Source: Neckera pumila | Taxonomy: Eukaryota > Streptophyta > Bryopsida > Hypnales > Neckeraceae | Assembly: GCA_963969595.1 (NCBI GenBank) | Contig: OZ018416.1 | Location: 436,501 to 500,500 of the forward strand | Direction: 5' to 3' | DNA length: 64,000 nt | Shown: in pieces, positions 21,683-31,878 of the stretch | How positions within the stretch are numbered: position 1 is the stretch's first letter | Layout: every line of letters starts with the position of its first letter | Program-made: the position numbers and the translations under genes | Notes under the pieces: generated by a model | Told to the model about the DNA's origin: nothing | What the model saw: the letters and a program-made list of their open reading frames with translations, nothing else | The model's database searches: none

Positions 21683-24570
21683 AGAAACACAATTTTTAGT
21701 ATAATTAAAATGAACGCAATCTAAGGCAATCATATATGTAATTGCAAAATTATAAAAACAATATCATTTTATAAATCATTTTGGCCTTATAGCAGCTTGT
21801 AAGAACATAGACTTTCTAAATTAAAAAAAACTTAAAGCAATCAAAATGCAAATGAATTACTAAAATATAAAAACCAAAACCAAAACCAGTAGAATTTGTA
21901 AGGTTTTACTTGTTTATATTATAGATGCAAATCAATAGTATAAAGGCTTAGATATTTTGAAATATATTCTATGGTGAATAATGTGGGCGTATATAATAAA
22001 ATTCTTGCTTTAAGTATGTAAGGATATTGATGCTCACTAAAATTGATCTTTTCACTATATTTTTTTATGCAATTTATTTAATCATTTTTACTCTATGAGG
22101 TTAGAAAATCATTAACCCTTAAAGGTAAGAACTATGTTTTTATCAATATCGCTCCTGCCATTTTTAGTACAAGTACCAAATTTTAGAAAAAAAAACATTT
22201 TTGGACATATATAACCATAGGATCTTGTAGTACATTGGTTTGAAAAGATGTAAAAAAAATTCAAAAACTTTCACCATATGAATTACAAGATATTAGCATT
22301 TGAACTGACAAAAATCCCTTGTCCGTGTGAAAAACCAGGCACCTTCACTTTACAAGGTCACATATGTACGAAAAAATGTCAAAAATTGTGGTTATCCTTT
22401 GGATTCATTCTTCAAGTCAAGTTGGCTACATGCTTGAAAATTTTGAGATCATTTGGAATTATACAACATATAGGAAAAAAACTAGTAAGTAGAAAGTAGA
22501 GAATGATTCAAAATACTAAATTGTCAAGAATTCAGTTATGCCAATTCCAACAATTTAAATGTTATAATAAACAATCTACATCCAATATATATATATATAT
22601 TTAAAGTATTGAAAATTGACTTCAAGGTCTATTTTAGGGTAGAGATTCCATACATGTCCACAAACTAAAACTCCTCATAACTTTCATCTCATTAATCCAA
22701 ATGGAATGATTCAAAGCTTTTTACGTATGTATAAATCTAGAAAACCAATTCCAAAGTTTTATTTTTCTTAAAAGTAATTTTTAAAGATTTTTTGAGTTGC
22801 CCGGACTACAGTTGAGCAATGAAAATTATATATCATACAATAATTTTTTAACCATGTAGTCAAAAGTTATGAAAATTGTTGCACCTTAAAGCTACTCCCT
22901 GGACACATCTTGTGTGAAAATTTCAAAGAAAAAAAAGAAAAACTCCGTTTGTAGTGAGCTGCCCAAAATTGATGTGTTGCCCAAAATTGGTGTTTGTGGT
23001 CCTTTAGGGTTATTAATATTTTTAGCATTATCACTATAGTTGTAAAAACTCACTCTTTAATGTAGCTAGAAGCTTTAAATTACGATGTAGAAATTTCTGG
23101 ATATGTTCTCTATGAAGTGTGCATGGTGGTTAGTGGATGGCTTCATTTATTTTCCAAGGGTGTTGATTCTAATGTGAAGAGTCAATGTCAAATTTACAAA
23201 GGAATTTGAAATAGTGTCCACTCAAACTAGTCTCTTGAATTGATCCTAGTTCAAATTCCAAGGGTGTTGATGCTATTGTGAAAAGTTAGGGGAGTCTAAT
23301 TAATACTTCGTATTAAATTTGCAAAAGATCATGGATTGGTATCCACCTAAATCCTATTTTTTCCAACTTTGTCCTATTTTCGCAACGCGTATAGCAATGA
23401 GAGTAGTAAAAAACACTAAATATAGAATTCTACAACCTATATAATTCCAAAGCATAATATCAGTCTACTATTATATCAAACTTGTCTTAATATTTTTTAT
23501 GTGGTGTTTTCAGCCTTGTCTTGTTTTCTTGTTGGATCCCTACACTATACTTGGCATGTCTGCCTTGCTGCCTCTCTTAGATGCAATAGACAACTTGGTG
23601 AATATTGCACAAAAATGTGATGTTTTTATTTGCAATTTCATTGTAGCTGTAAAGATTTGTCGGGCATCTTTACATACCATGTATGAAGATAAGGTTACGT
23701 GCTACTCTACGGATGAATTTTGATCCTTTAAAAACCTCTTGGACTGTAGCTACAAGCAAATTTATATCAAATGGATCACAAATTTGAATGATGGCTCTGC
23801 CATCATGTCCCTTATTTGCCATAGTGAATAGATTCATGTTGAGCACGAGCTCACCTCAATGGATTGGAGTATGTAAACTTGTCTCCTTACTCAAGTCAAG
23901 TATGAATGTACTGATAAGATTTCAATTATGCTCTTGATTTGATGTTGCTTTGTGTTTCAATTTATTTTATGTCTCAACTTTAACTATTTTTTTATTTTTG
24001 TTTACAAGGGTTGCAACCAAGCTCATAGAAGAGCTAGATAATCACTTTCTAGTTTGCAATGTTATGAGTGCTTTAGAAATTATGTATCTGCAATATTGGT
24101 ATGAAGGCAACATTGCTAAAAAATTTGATAAGCACCTTTGCACTTTCATAGATGCTTATAGATACAAAAAGATAATTGGTGAAGGTAGTGCCAAAATGTT
24201 GGTGCCTCCTAGTCATTAACTCTTGATGTTCCAACGTGACCTGTATAGAATATGCATAAAGTCCAATGCTTAGGCTGCAATGCTACCATCATATGATTGA
24301 ATCCCTTCACTAAGGTATGGTGGGTGATAGATGGCAATTATATCCTCACTCACAACTTTTCAGAGTTCATCAAGCTTGTAGAGATTGCTATGGCTCAACT
24401 TATTGGATCAATGGAGAATGAAAGGACATTCTCATCCTTGCCTTTCTTGAAATCCTAGCTTAGAGCTCGCCTTGTTGAGAACAATTTGGAAGTGACCGTA
24501 GGAATGTATTTTCAAAAGATATTTCATATCAAGAGGTCTTTGAAGATTGGTCCACCGTAAGAAAATAGAG
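20440..24570 (+). pseudogene. Decayed DUF4371/hAT-type transposase
   Basis: Four collinear fragments on the plus strand resemble the plant/animal DUF4371-hAT transposase family. (1) About 20,482-20,700: GAFMLQGITTGV and YAPFCHSVHCVAHRCNLAF, the core segment with the VHCxAHRxNL motif. (2) About 23,550-23,723: ALLPLLDAIDNLV and VFICNFIVAVKICR. (3) About 24,003-24,218: LIEELDNHFLVCNVMSALEI and LQYWYEG. (4) About 24,355-24,560: the C-terminal hAT dimerisation region (FIKLVEIAMAQLIGSMENER, then TFSSLPFLKS and LRARLVENNLEV), with an in-frame TAG at 24,456. Between fragments 1 and 2 lies a family A TTAA element (22.1-23.0 kb). Stops and missing parts make it non-functional. No hAT termini were identified. 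Confidence 0.75.
22112..23014 (-). mobile_element. Family A TTAA element, copy A3
   Basis: Inverted relative to A1 and A2, it begins TTAACCCTTAAAGG and ends CCTTTAGGGTTATTAA, where the final TTAA is disturbed by an insertion. The interior is collinear with A2 in reverse, for example 'aacaatctacatccaatata' and 'gagttgcccggactacagtt'. It separates two blocks of the hAT-type pseudogene, so it probably inserted after that element was in place. No coding capacity. Confidence 0.7.
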
Positions 24571-25052
24571 GGCTGTATTTGGCTGATGCTTAATTAAGTA
24601 GAAAAAACTACATGGAATCCTAGCATGGTTCATTTATAGGCTTAGTCAAGTGAAGTGACATCGGGGCTACTCCACATTGACTTATAGTGTTAGATGGACT
24701 CTCATAGGAGTTCACCTTAGTTTTGAATAAGTTTTATCCAAATTGTAGAGTTCATCCATCTTAGGTTTTGAATATTTAGGTGGAGAGAGATTCTTGATTT
24801 GACATTGTTGTCAAGTCAAGTTTTGTGAGTGTTTTTGGAGAGAGTTGTGTATTTTGCTTTGCTTAGAGATGATGGATTATCATTTAATGAAATCTTCACT
24901 TCTTCTCTTACACTTGCCTTTTTGGACTTTCCTTTTGTAGAGTGTGAACCGCTTGACTTTGTGTGTGTAGATTTGATATTTCTCTTTGAGGATGTGTTTG
25001 TTATGCATTCTTGCTTAGTTATGATTGCATATTTGATGTTGGTTGTGGCATT

Positions 25053-25290
25053 CATTAGATGCCATTGAGGCCTCTAAGAGACTGTGAGTTCCCTTGCGTT
25101 TCTAGATTGCAAGAACTTAGGGAAAGTAGCTGGCTAATGTAGCCAAAATTGTGCCTCGTCATTTTCAAAAAAAATAAAAATAAAATTGAAAAGAAAAGTC
25201 TGACAGCCCGTACCAGCTGTTTGCAGAATTGGGCCAACATTGGAAACGGGCCTAAAATAGCCTTCCAATGCCTTCAAATGTCATCTAATG
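25053..25290 (+). mobile_element. CATTAG-type MITE (family 1), 238 bp
   Basis: It starts CATTAGATGCCATT and ends AAATGTCATCTAATG, an inverted repeat of about 15 bp. A CATT on each side (25,049-25,052 and 25,291-25,294) may be a 4-bp target duplication. The interior shares 'gaggcctctaagagactg' and 'gccagcagt.ggctaatgtag'-like blocks with the copies at 27.7 and 35.8 kb. Frames through it give similar short peptides in each copy but no gene. Confidence 0.7.
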
Positions 25291-25479
25291 CATTCCGTTG
25301 TGTGCTACAATCTTTGTTTACACAACCAAAAGAGAGGAGTGAGGAGTGTGTGGTGTGGAATTCTCACATAGAGAATGTGAAGGTGATCAAATTATTGTAG
25401 AGATTTAGCAATAAAAAAATATTAGTTGGAAATCCCCAAAAATTCCACTAGCCATTAGAAGGTTGGATTAAACAAGTAT

Positions 25480-25726
25480 CATTAGATGTTATCTAGGGGC
25501 ATTGGAGGGCCATTTCAAGCCCGTTCTCCAATCTATTCCCAATGCAAGGAAGGGACGACGAGTTGCTGTTAGAAACGTAATTACCAAAAAAAATTAAATT
25601 ATTTATTTTTTTAAAAATGACTTGGCCAAAGTTCAGCCACATCACACTATTGCGTTGCTGTGGCGCAGCGCATTCCTTGCAGTCAGGAACTTGCAGCCCT
25701 TTGCGTGGGCCAAATCCCCTCTAATG
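25480..25726 (-). mobile_element. CATTAG-type MITE (family 1), inverted copy
   Basis: It starts CATTAGATGTTATCTAGGGG and ends CCCCTCTAATG. In reverse it is collinear with the neighbouring copy at 25,053-25,290 ('gcccgttctccaat' near the left end). The two copies lie only about 190 bp apart in inverted orientation. Confidence 0.65.
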
Positions 25727-26884
25727 GGACTACCAATAGGAAACAAAGAAGTGGCATTTTTTGAATTTCATTTGGAACTTGAACAATTGTTCATTGCAAA
25801 GTCAACAAATAGACTACAATAATTGAATAGGGTAGTAGTAGAAGGGAAAGAAGGAGTAGTAAGGAAAAAAGAGAAATAGAAAGGAATAAAAGAATGGAAG
25901 CTTGGAAGAAAGGAAGAAGTAGACTTAAAATTATTTTCCACAACTTGTATCTAAAACTATAAAAAAATAAAGCGAAAAGCACAAGTCAAGAATAGAAAAG
26001 ATGAAAAAAGAGGAGTTCAAAGGTGTTTTTGACCACCTCATAGATGAGGTTCAATCCAAGGTGAGTATTTTATTTGCTATTTTTCTTTTAAATTTTTTCA
26101 TTAGGAACTTTTAACCATAGCTGAATTACAAGTTAGATTTAGACCATTAGAACTAGAATTAGTTTCAATTTTGGTACTGAAAACTTATAGAAGAGGTTTA
26201 CTACTTTCCAAAAATATAAGACCCTTCAGAAAGTAGCCTTAAAACAAGTCAAATAGGCTGGATGATTGGGTGAAGATTAGTCAAATCAATCCAAAAAGAA
26301 CAAGAATGAAAACTTAGAGATCAGCAAAATTCTAGAATCTAGAAGTGTAATTAGGTGTTAATTCCAACTTATAGGATAAGAATACTTAGCGGACGAAGTT
26401 TGAAGTATTGATTAGCTGGCAAACTTCGTCCACTCATTACTTTCAATAGGAAATTCTAACCTTCAAATGCCTTATTATTCTAGATAGGTGAATTCAAGCT
26501 TTGTAAGGAACAAGTTTTAAAAACAAAAAAATAGTAATTTGATAGAGGAAGTCTAGCATCTTTAGAAAGAGATAGATGTTGAGTTAGAATCTTTTGAAGA
26601 CAATTAAGTAGAAATTTAAGTTTAGAACTTTATAGAATAAGGTTAGAAGAATCAAAAACAAGTTTATTGCCATGTCAAATTTTAGATCTTTGGATTCATT
26701 TTAACATTAAGATTTTTTCCATTAAATTTTAAAAAAAATTAAACTATCTTGGGCAATTTAAGGCTTCCAATTTGTTTATATATTTTTATTTTAAATTAAA
26801 TTTTTTTAACCGGTAGTTTCGGCCAATGTTCCCCATTGTTTGGGAACTGGTGGCCCTCCTCATGCCTCATTTTTTTCCTAATGA
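25727..26884. other. AT-rich stretch with one perfect short inverted repeat
   Basis: GGACGAAGTTTG at 26,391-26,402 and its exact inverse CAAACTTCGTCC at 26,420-26,431 form a 12-bp stem with a 17-nt loop. Nothing else was recognised in this interval. Confidence 0.45.
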
Positions 26885-28015
26885 GGTTCCTACGATGTCG
26901 GTTTTGGTAAGATGTTTACAAAATTTTGACACAAGGTGTGAATATATATCTTGTTAGTCAAAATATAATTTTTTTCTGATCAGGTACCATATCAAAGTTA
27001 TGTTCCCTTGAATTTCTTTGGTAGTGCAAGCAATTTTTTGCATCTTTTGAGCATTTTTTTAGCTAAAACCCTCATCAATTCTTGAAATTTTGTGTGTACA
27101 TAAGTCTAGTGTATGGCATACAATTGTCCAAATAGAATTTAGTTCTCAATTCACATTCTAAGAGGAGTCAAACTTTTGTTAGCTCTATTGGGGTAGTTTT
27201 GAGAGGAAAACATTTTTTTCTAACTTAAACCCTACTATCTTGTAGTGTGTGAAGTAAATGTTCTTGAAAATTTTCCTATATATTCCAAATATTTGTCTCT
27301 AGCTTTTCACCATTTGGATTTCAAATAAAAAATTTCTTCATTGCAATATAAATCATCAAAAAATTACTAGTACTCCATATATTGCCAATTTACTTATTAA
27401 TAACCTCATTACAGATTTAAAGTAAATTAGACTCTATATTTGCTTTTGAATTTTTTTTTGAATTAATGTGACACCATATACTTATGAATAGTCATTATCC
27501 TCACTTTTGTGTAGAATCAAAAATTTTATTCCAAGAGGGCTCGAAGTCTATTAGCCCTTTTTTTGTAGGAATGTAATTTTTTTTCTAACTTCCAACATTA
27601 GAATCTTTTAATCTATGTGGTCAAATGGGTTTAATGTTTTTCCACACATTTACTTACTTGTTTAATACACTTTTATATGGTTGGAACTCAAAAAAATGTT
27701 CTAATTTTTTATTTGGGACAATCATTAGATGACATTTGAGGCCTCTAAGAGACTGCAAGTTGTCCTGCGTTTCCAGACTGCGGGAACATAACATAGGATA
27801 ACTGCTGGTTGATGTGTCCAAGACTATGCCACGTTATTTTTGAAAAAAAATTAAAAATTCTAACAACCCGTACCGGATGTTTGCAAAATCGGGCCAGGTT
27901 AGGAAATAGGCTTGAAACGGCCCTCCAGTGCCCTAAAATGTCATCTAATGTCATTGAAGATTTGTAATCTTGGACTTTTCTTCTTCTAAAACATCCTCTG
28001 GCCTTTAGGGGTTAA
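26885..28015 (+). mobile_element. Family C TTAA element, copy C2, interrupted by a MITE
   Basis: The interior is collinear with C3 at 38.17-39.10 kb ('tcacattctaagaggagtca', 'gagggctcgaagtctattag'). The right end is intact (GGCCTTTAGGGGTTAA, ending at 28,015). The left end is degraded and approximate. A 228-bp CATTAG MITE at 27,723-27,950 lies inside it. No ORF. Confidence 0.65.
27723..27950 (+). mobile_element. CATTAG-type MITE (family 1), 228 bp, perfect 15-bp ends
   Basis: CATTAGATGACATTT at 27,723-27,737 is the exact inverse complement of AAATGTCATCTAATG at 27,936-27,950. The interior matches the 25.05-kb copy. It is inserted in a family C element, so it is younger than that element. I see no clear target duplication at its edges. 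Confidence 0.8.
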
Positions 28016-29412
28016 AAAATGAATCCTAAATGTTTTTTTTGAGAAGACGCTGTGATTGCCCACAAAGACTCTTCATAACTTTCACATCACTAATCCAAAT
28101 GGAACAAAAGAAAGCTTTCTACATACGTAAATATATCCTATGAGAATAAAAATTCAAGTTAGGTTTTGTTATTGTCGTGACCCCCACTCACTCATTTTGC
28201 GCTTATGAGGATCTAACTTTTGCTCTTGGACATCGATTGAATAATATTTATATTCTTAGAAATCTACTACATTTCCTTATTTTTATTCACACTTTTTGTT
28301 TTTTTGTTAAAAAATTCACGTAAAAATTGACATTATAGGAACTTGCCCAAAATCCTTTACTATACTTTTCAACTTGTCCTTTTTGAATTAATTTATGCAA
28401 TGCTACAAAAACGGTTGTAGTTTTTCACTAGATAAAGACTTTGAATAGCTACCATACTTGAAAAGTGACTCAGGTTTACAAAGACAAAGCCTCTTGTAAT
28501 GTTGTTGCTTGTTTTTTATGTATGGATGAGTCTACCTAACAAATATAATGATTTCTCTTGACAATGCGCACGACACTAATTTATTAGAGATACACTACTT
28601 TGAATTATTCTAGGTTGAAATCTTATTCTATTCTATCAATTTCTATAAAAATATAATTTACAATGACACCAATTTTCTAGGTGATTGAAATTCCCCCTTT
28701 ATGAACCCTTACCACCCAAATTGCAATTCCACTCTCATGTACATTTTACGTACATTTTAATTTGAAATGTATCCATGGGATAATAGGGGGAATTGAGGTG
28801 AAAGTGGTAATAGGTCCAAGTTTCCCTCAAAGACCAATCCGTGTGCCTAAAGTTGCAAATGACGGAGGTGGAACCAGGAGATGATGGGCGGACGAAAGCA
28901 TTCCAAAGATGACGAACGGACGGACGAAAGCATCCATCCAAGGTTCTTCCATACTAGTACTTATAGCACCCCCACAACTAACGTGTGCAACAAGGGCGCC
29001 AAAGGAAGAAATATTGTGGTTTGGCGTGCCGCCATTTCGATTGAAGAGTCATGGCCCCACGAAAAGACTTGCCAAGTGGTCAAAAGGTGCTTCAAACTTG
29101 CTATTTTATTATTTTAAAAGGAATCTCTTCAACTTTTGAAGAGAAGCTTTCAAAAGGTGAGACTCAAAAAGATTATTTAATAGCTTGGCGAGCCACGTTC
29201 ACGACTCTTCATTTGCCCGTGTCCTCTTCAAAACATGGCCGTAGCCGGGCATGTTTTTTCACTTGGCTTGCATGCAAAAGAGCAATTTCTAAGCCAAGGC
29301 CCGCTCATTGCCCGTGTTGACTGCCTTTGGCGCGTTGCTGTGGGGTTGCTCTTATTGTACCTACTAGTACTTAAGTATTGTAGGTCATCCATCCGTGGAC
29401 TCTAGCAGTTGC
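28016..29412. other. Gene-free stretch, nothing recognised
   Basis: Unlike the surrounding repeats, about 28,860-29,400 is moderately GC-rich. It contains no recognisable protein family or paired termini. It could be the remains of a gene or an unrecognised element. Confidence 0.35.
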
Positions 29413-29678
29413 AGCCAGCCCTTCTTTTAGGATTTTTGAAAAAGTGCCAAAATGGCGATCACTTAAAATTTGGTGAAGCATTTTATTTCTTTGTACATCC
29501 ATCTTTCGTACCATAAAACACTTTTCAATCAAATCCATACACTTTTTCATCCAAATTTGACAATTTCATCCATATTTTAAATTGGATTGAAACTTTTCTG
29601 GCAAAAAAAGATTACTTTTTCCTGGCGAAAAAAAGATTTTCATTATGAAAGGGTGCTTTCTGGCTCCATTTCGCCCCC
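29413..29678 (-). repeat. Dispersed ~265-bp repeat (family D), inverted copy
   Basis: In reverse complement this interval is collinear with 58,095-58,334. Shared blocks include 'cgaaatggagcca', 'aatatggatgaaattgtcaa' and 'gatggatgtac'. No inverted ends or ORF are visible, so the repeat class is unknown. Confidence 0.7.
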
Positions 29679-31400
29679 CCCCACCCCAAAAAAAAAGAAA
29701 AAAGGCTGGCACTTGCAGCACTTTCGAGCGAGAGCACGGCATGTTCGATCCATGCGATGACAGCCGAGTGCTGCTCCGCGGCCCCTGAGAACAACTCGGA
29801 TACAGTATTGCAACTCTATTTGTTATACCGTCGGCATACAAGAGTGAACGGAGCTCCCAGAATGGAGGGCCGGGATCCAGGGACCCAGGGACCCAGACTA
29901 AATTCTTGCCGCACTACGAATTCACTGAAAATTCACTGAAAAGAAGCAATGTCGAAGAAACCCCTCTCCCGTCTTACAGTACTGAAGATGCCTGCCAGAG
30001 TTGGTCGTGCCAGGACGATGATGCCACGATGAGAGGCAGGCAATTGTGTACGGTGGTGTGCACCATTGGCGTACAACAGGAAATGTAATGTGGTCGAGTG
30101 ATGCTTTTTTCTGAGGCAATCTCGTATTATTGTACATCATTGTGACCTATTATTGCAGCCTTGCTGTTTTTGCATGTGGAGTGGGATTCCTCTAGCTGGT
30201 GGACCTGAATGATGGTGCGATATTTGCAATTCCAGCACCTGGGGGGTGGGGTGGGTGGGGTTGCAGTGCCATGGCGGAGATTGAAGCGTTGCCCATGAAT
30301 TGGTTATCCAACTGTTCTCCAGCCAGGTCGTCCATGATTGCTTCCGTTGAGGACAAATTCTGAATTGGGATCAGTTGTTGGATTAAAATGGTGAACACAA
30401 CAGTCACTGCTAAGATTGTTGTGGCATGTTAACGACATCAGTGGGTTTAGTGGAGTAGAGGGATGCTACATGTTGGAATGGGAGGGCGTGGTCGCCGTGG
30501 TGGTGGTGTTTTCTTTGATCGAAACCGTATCTATTCTCAAATTTTCGATTGGGGAAGGGGGATTGTCTCCAGAATTGACATCAAGAAAGAGGAAACGTTA
30601 ACGTGAAGATGAGTTTCTTAGTGTTGAAACCCATTAGCCACTTCTTTGAGGTGGGTGACAACTTTGGAAGTTGGAAGAGTCTGGAGCTGAAGAATGCGCG
30701 CGCGCTTCATGTATTTAGGAAGTTCTGTGTAACGATGAGAACTGACTGCTCAGAACCTGCAATTCCGGTAGCGGAAGTCATATCGAATTGAGCGTCAATT
30801 CTCCTCAGCAACAATGCGCATGGACACTGCGACTCTTCTTTTAAATCGAAATCGTTCCCTTGATGAGAAAAATGCTCCGGCCGCTCTTGGTCTCGCAATT
30901 CGGAAGGCAATGGAAGGAGTAATCTCAAACCCTAAATTTAAACGCAAAATTCTCTCGAGTATCATTGATAGATACATCACGAGAGATATTTTCCTACCGA
31001 ATGGGGCTTAGATTTCACTTCTTCGTGACTTCATTCATGTACGTCTGCCTTCAAGTAAAATTAACCCACATGGGCACCGCTGTGTTGTAGAGCTCCAAAG
31101 CACCAGGAAACCGCATGCTCGCCCACGACGAGCCTTGCGAACGACCTCACCGCTCAAGACAGAATGATCACTGACAGAATGAATGAGAGTCAGTGGAAAG
31201 CAAAAAGAAAATATAAAGAAAGGAAAAGCGCCCAGATGACGAGAGCCGCGAGGTAGCAGTGACGATCGCACGATGCTCCTCGCGAATTCTGGCTTTGGCT
31301 TGAGTGCCGTGGGGAGTTGAGGGGGAACAAAGCGCGTGAGGAGTTGCGCAATGATAGGATCTAATGTTAGGGTTCCGTAATCATAGGGTAGCCAAATCGT
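29679..31400. other. Moderately GC-rich gene-free stretch upstream of RHM
   Basis: No protein family was recognised. The sequence looks single-copy within the window. At 30,480-30,590 one plus frame reads a short Gly/Arg-rich peptide (GRGRRGGGVFFDRNR) that is not supported by a start or splice context. The part nearest 31,400 is presumably distal promoter of the rhamnose synthase gene. Confidence 0.35.
30814..31011 (+). CDS. Small unrecognised ORF (65 codons)
   Basis: I do not recognise this protein. It starts at ATG 30,814 and ends at TAG 31,009-31,011. It is lysine/arginine-rich in its second half (NPKFKRKILSSIIDRYITRD), with a short helix-like ALGLAIRKAMEGV stretch. A pyrimidine-rich CTCCTCAG just upstream could be a splice acceptor, so it might be a terminal exon of an unrecognised gene. 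It may equally be chance: it is short, isolated, and lies about 600 bp upstream of the RHM leader. Confidence 0.2.
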   Translation: MRMDTATLLLNRNRSLDEKNAPAALGLAIRKAMEGVISNPKFKRKILSSIIDRYITRDIFLPNGA

Positions 31401-31465
31401 AGTTATACGTACCCCTACATCAGTTCCTCCCCCACCCTCCCGACTCTCATCAGCCCAGCTCCAGC

Positions 31466-31530
31466 TCCAGCTTCTTCTTCTGCCTTCCTTGCCTTTCCCT
31501 TCCCCCCTTATTATACAAACCTCCTTCATC
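31466..31530 (+). promoter_or_regulatory. Putative core promoter of the UDP-rhamnose synthase gene
   Basis: A long pyrimidine patch (CTTCTTCTTCTGCCTTCCTT and continuing C/T-rich to about 31,507) precedes a TTATTATACA element. Pyrimidine patches close to the start of transcription are common in plant promoters. The position fits a leader that is spliced at 31,643. The exact start cannot be read from sequence. Confidence 0.35.
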
Positions 31531-31643
31531 TCCTCTGCAGTAGAATCATTCACTCCCTCTGCACGCGCAGAGTAGAGCCCAGATACGTCGACGGCGTCGA
31601 CTTGCACTACTGTGGTTCGGTTTCCGCCCGTTTCCTTTCGCAG

Positions 31644-31831
31644 GTAAGCCCTCAGCGCTTTTCAATCTCGGCTCGTTCTCGATCTAGGTCTTGAAGTGAA
31701 CGAAGCTTCTGGATGTGTGCGAGATCTGGTGGACTACTGCTCTGTTTTTGATAGATCTGAGTTAGGGCTGGTGGCAAGGCTCTTGATTTGTGAGGAGATG
31801 GTGTGCTGATACGCGTTTGGGTGTTTTGCAG
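31644..31831 (+). other. Leader (5'UTR) intron of the UDP-rhamnose synthase gene
   Basis: A consensus donor (CAG|GTAAGC at 31,644) and acceptor (GTGTTTTGCAG ending at 31,831) bracket 188 nt just before the coding start. Removing it leaves a short spliced leader that reaches the ATG at 31,879. Leader introns are common in highly expressed plant housekeeping genes. Confidence 0.65.
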
Positions 31832-31878
31832 AGTAAGGTTGAGTTAGTCGTGCGTTTGGAGCAATCGTGAGTGGAGAG

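Noticed and set aside
31867..31878. Earlier start (GTG) for the UDP-rhamnose synthase
   Set aside because: GTG is not a normal start in plant nuclear genes, and the ATG at 31,879 gives the expected N-terminus.
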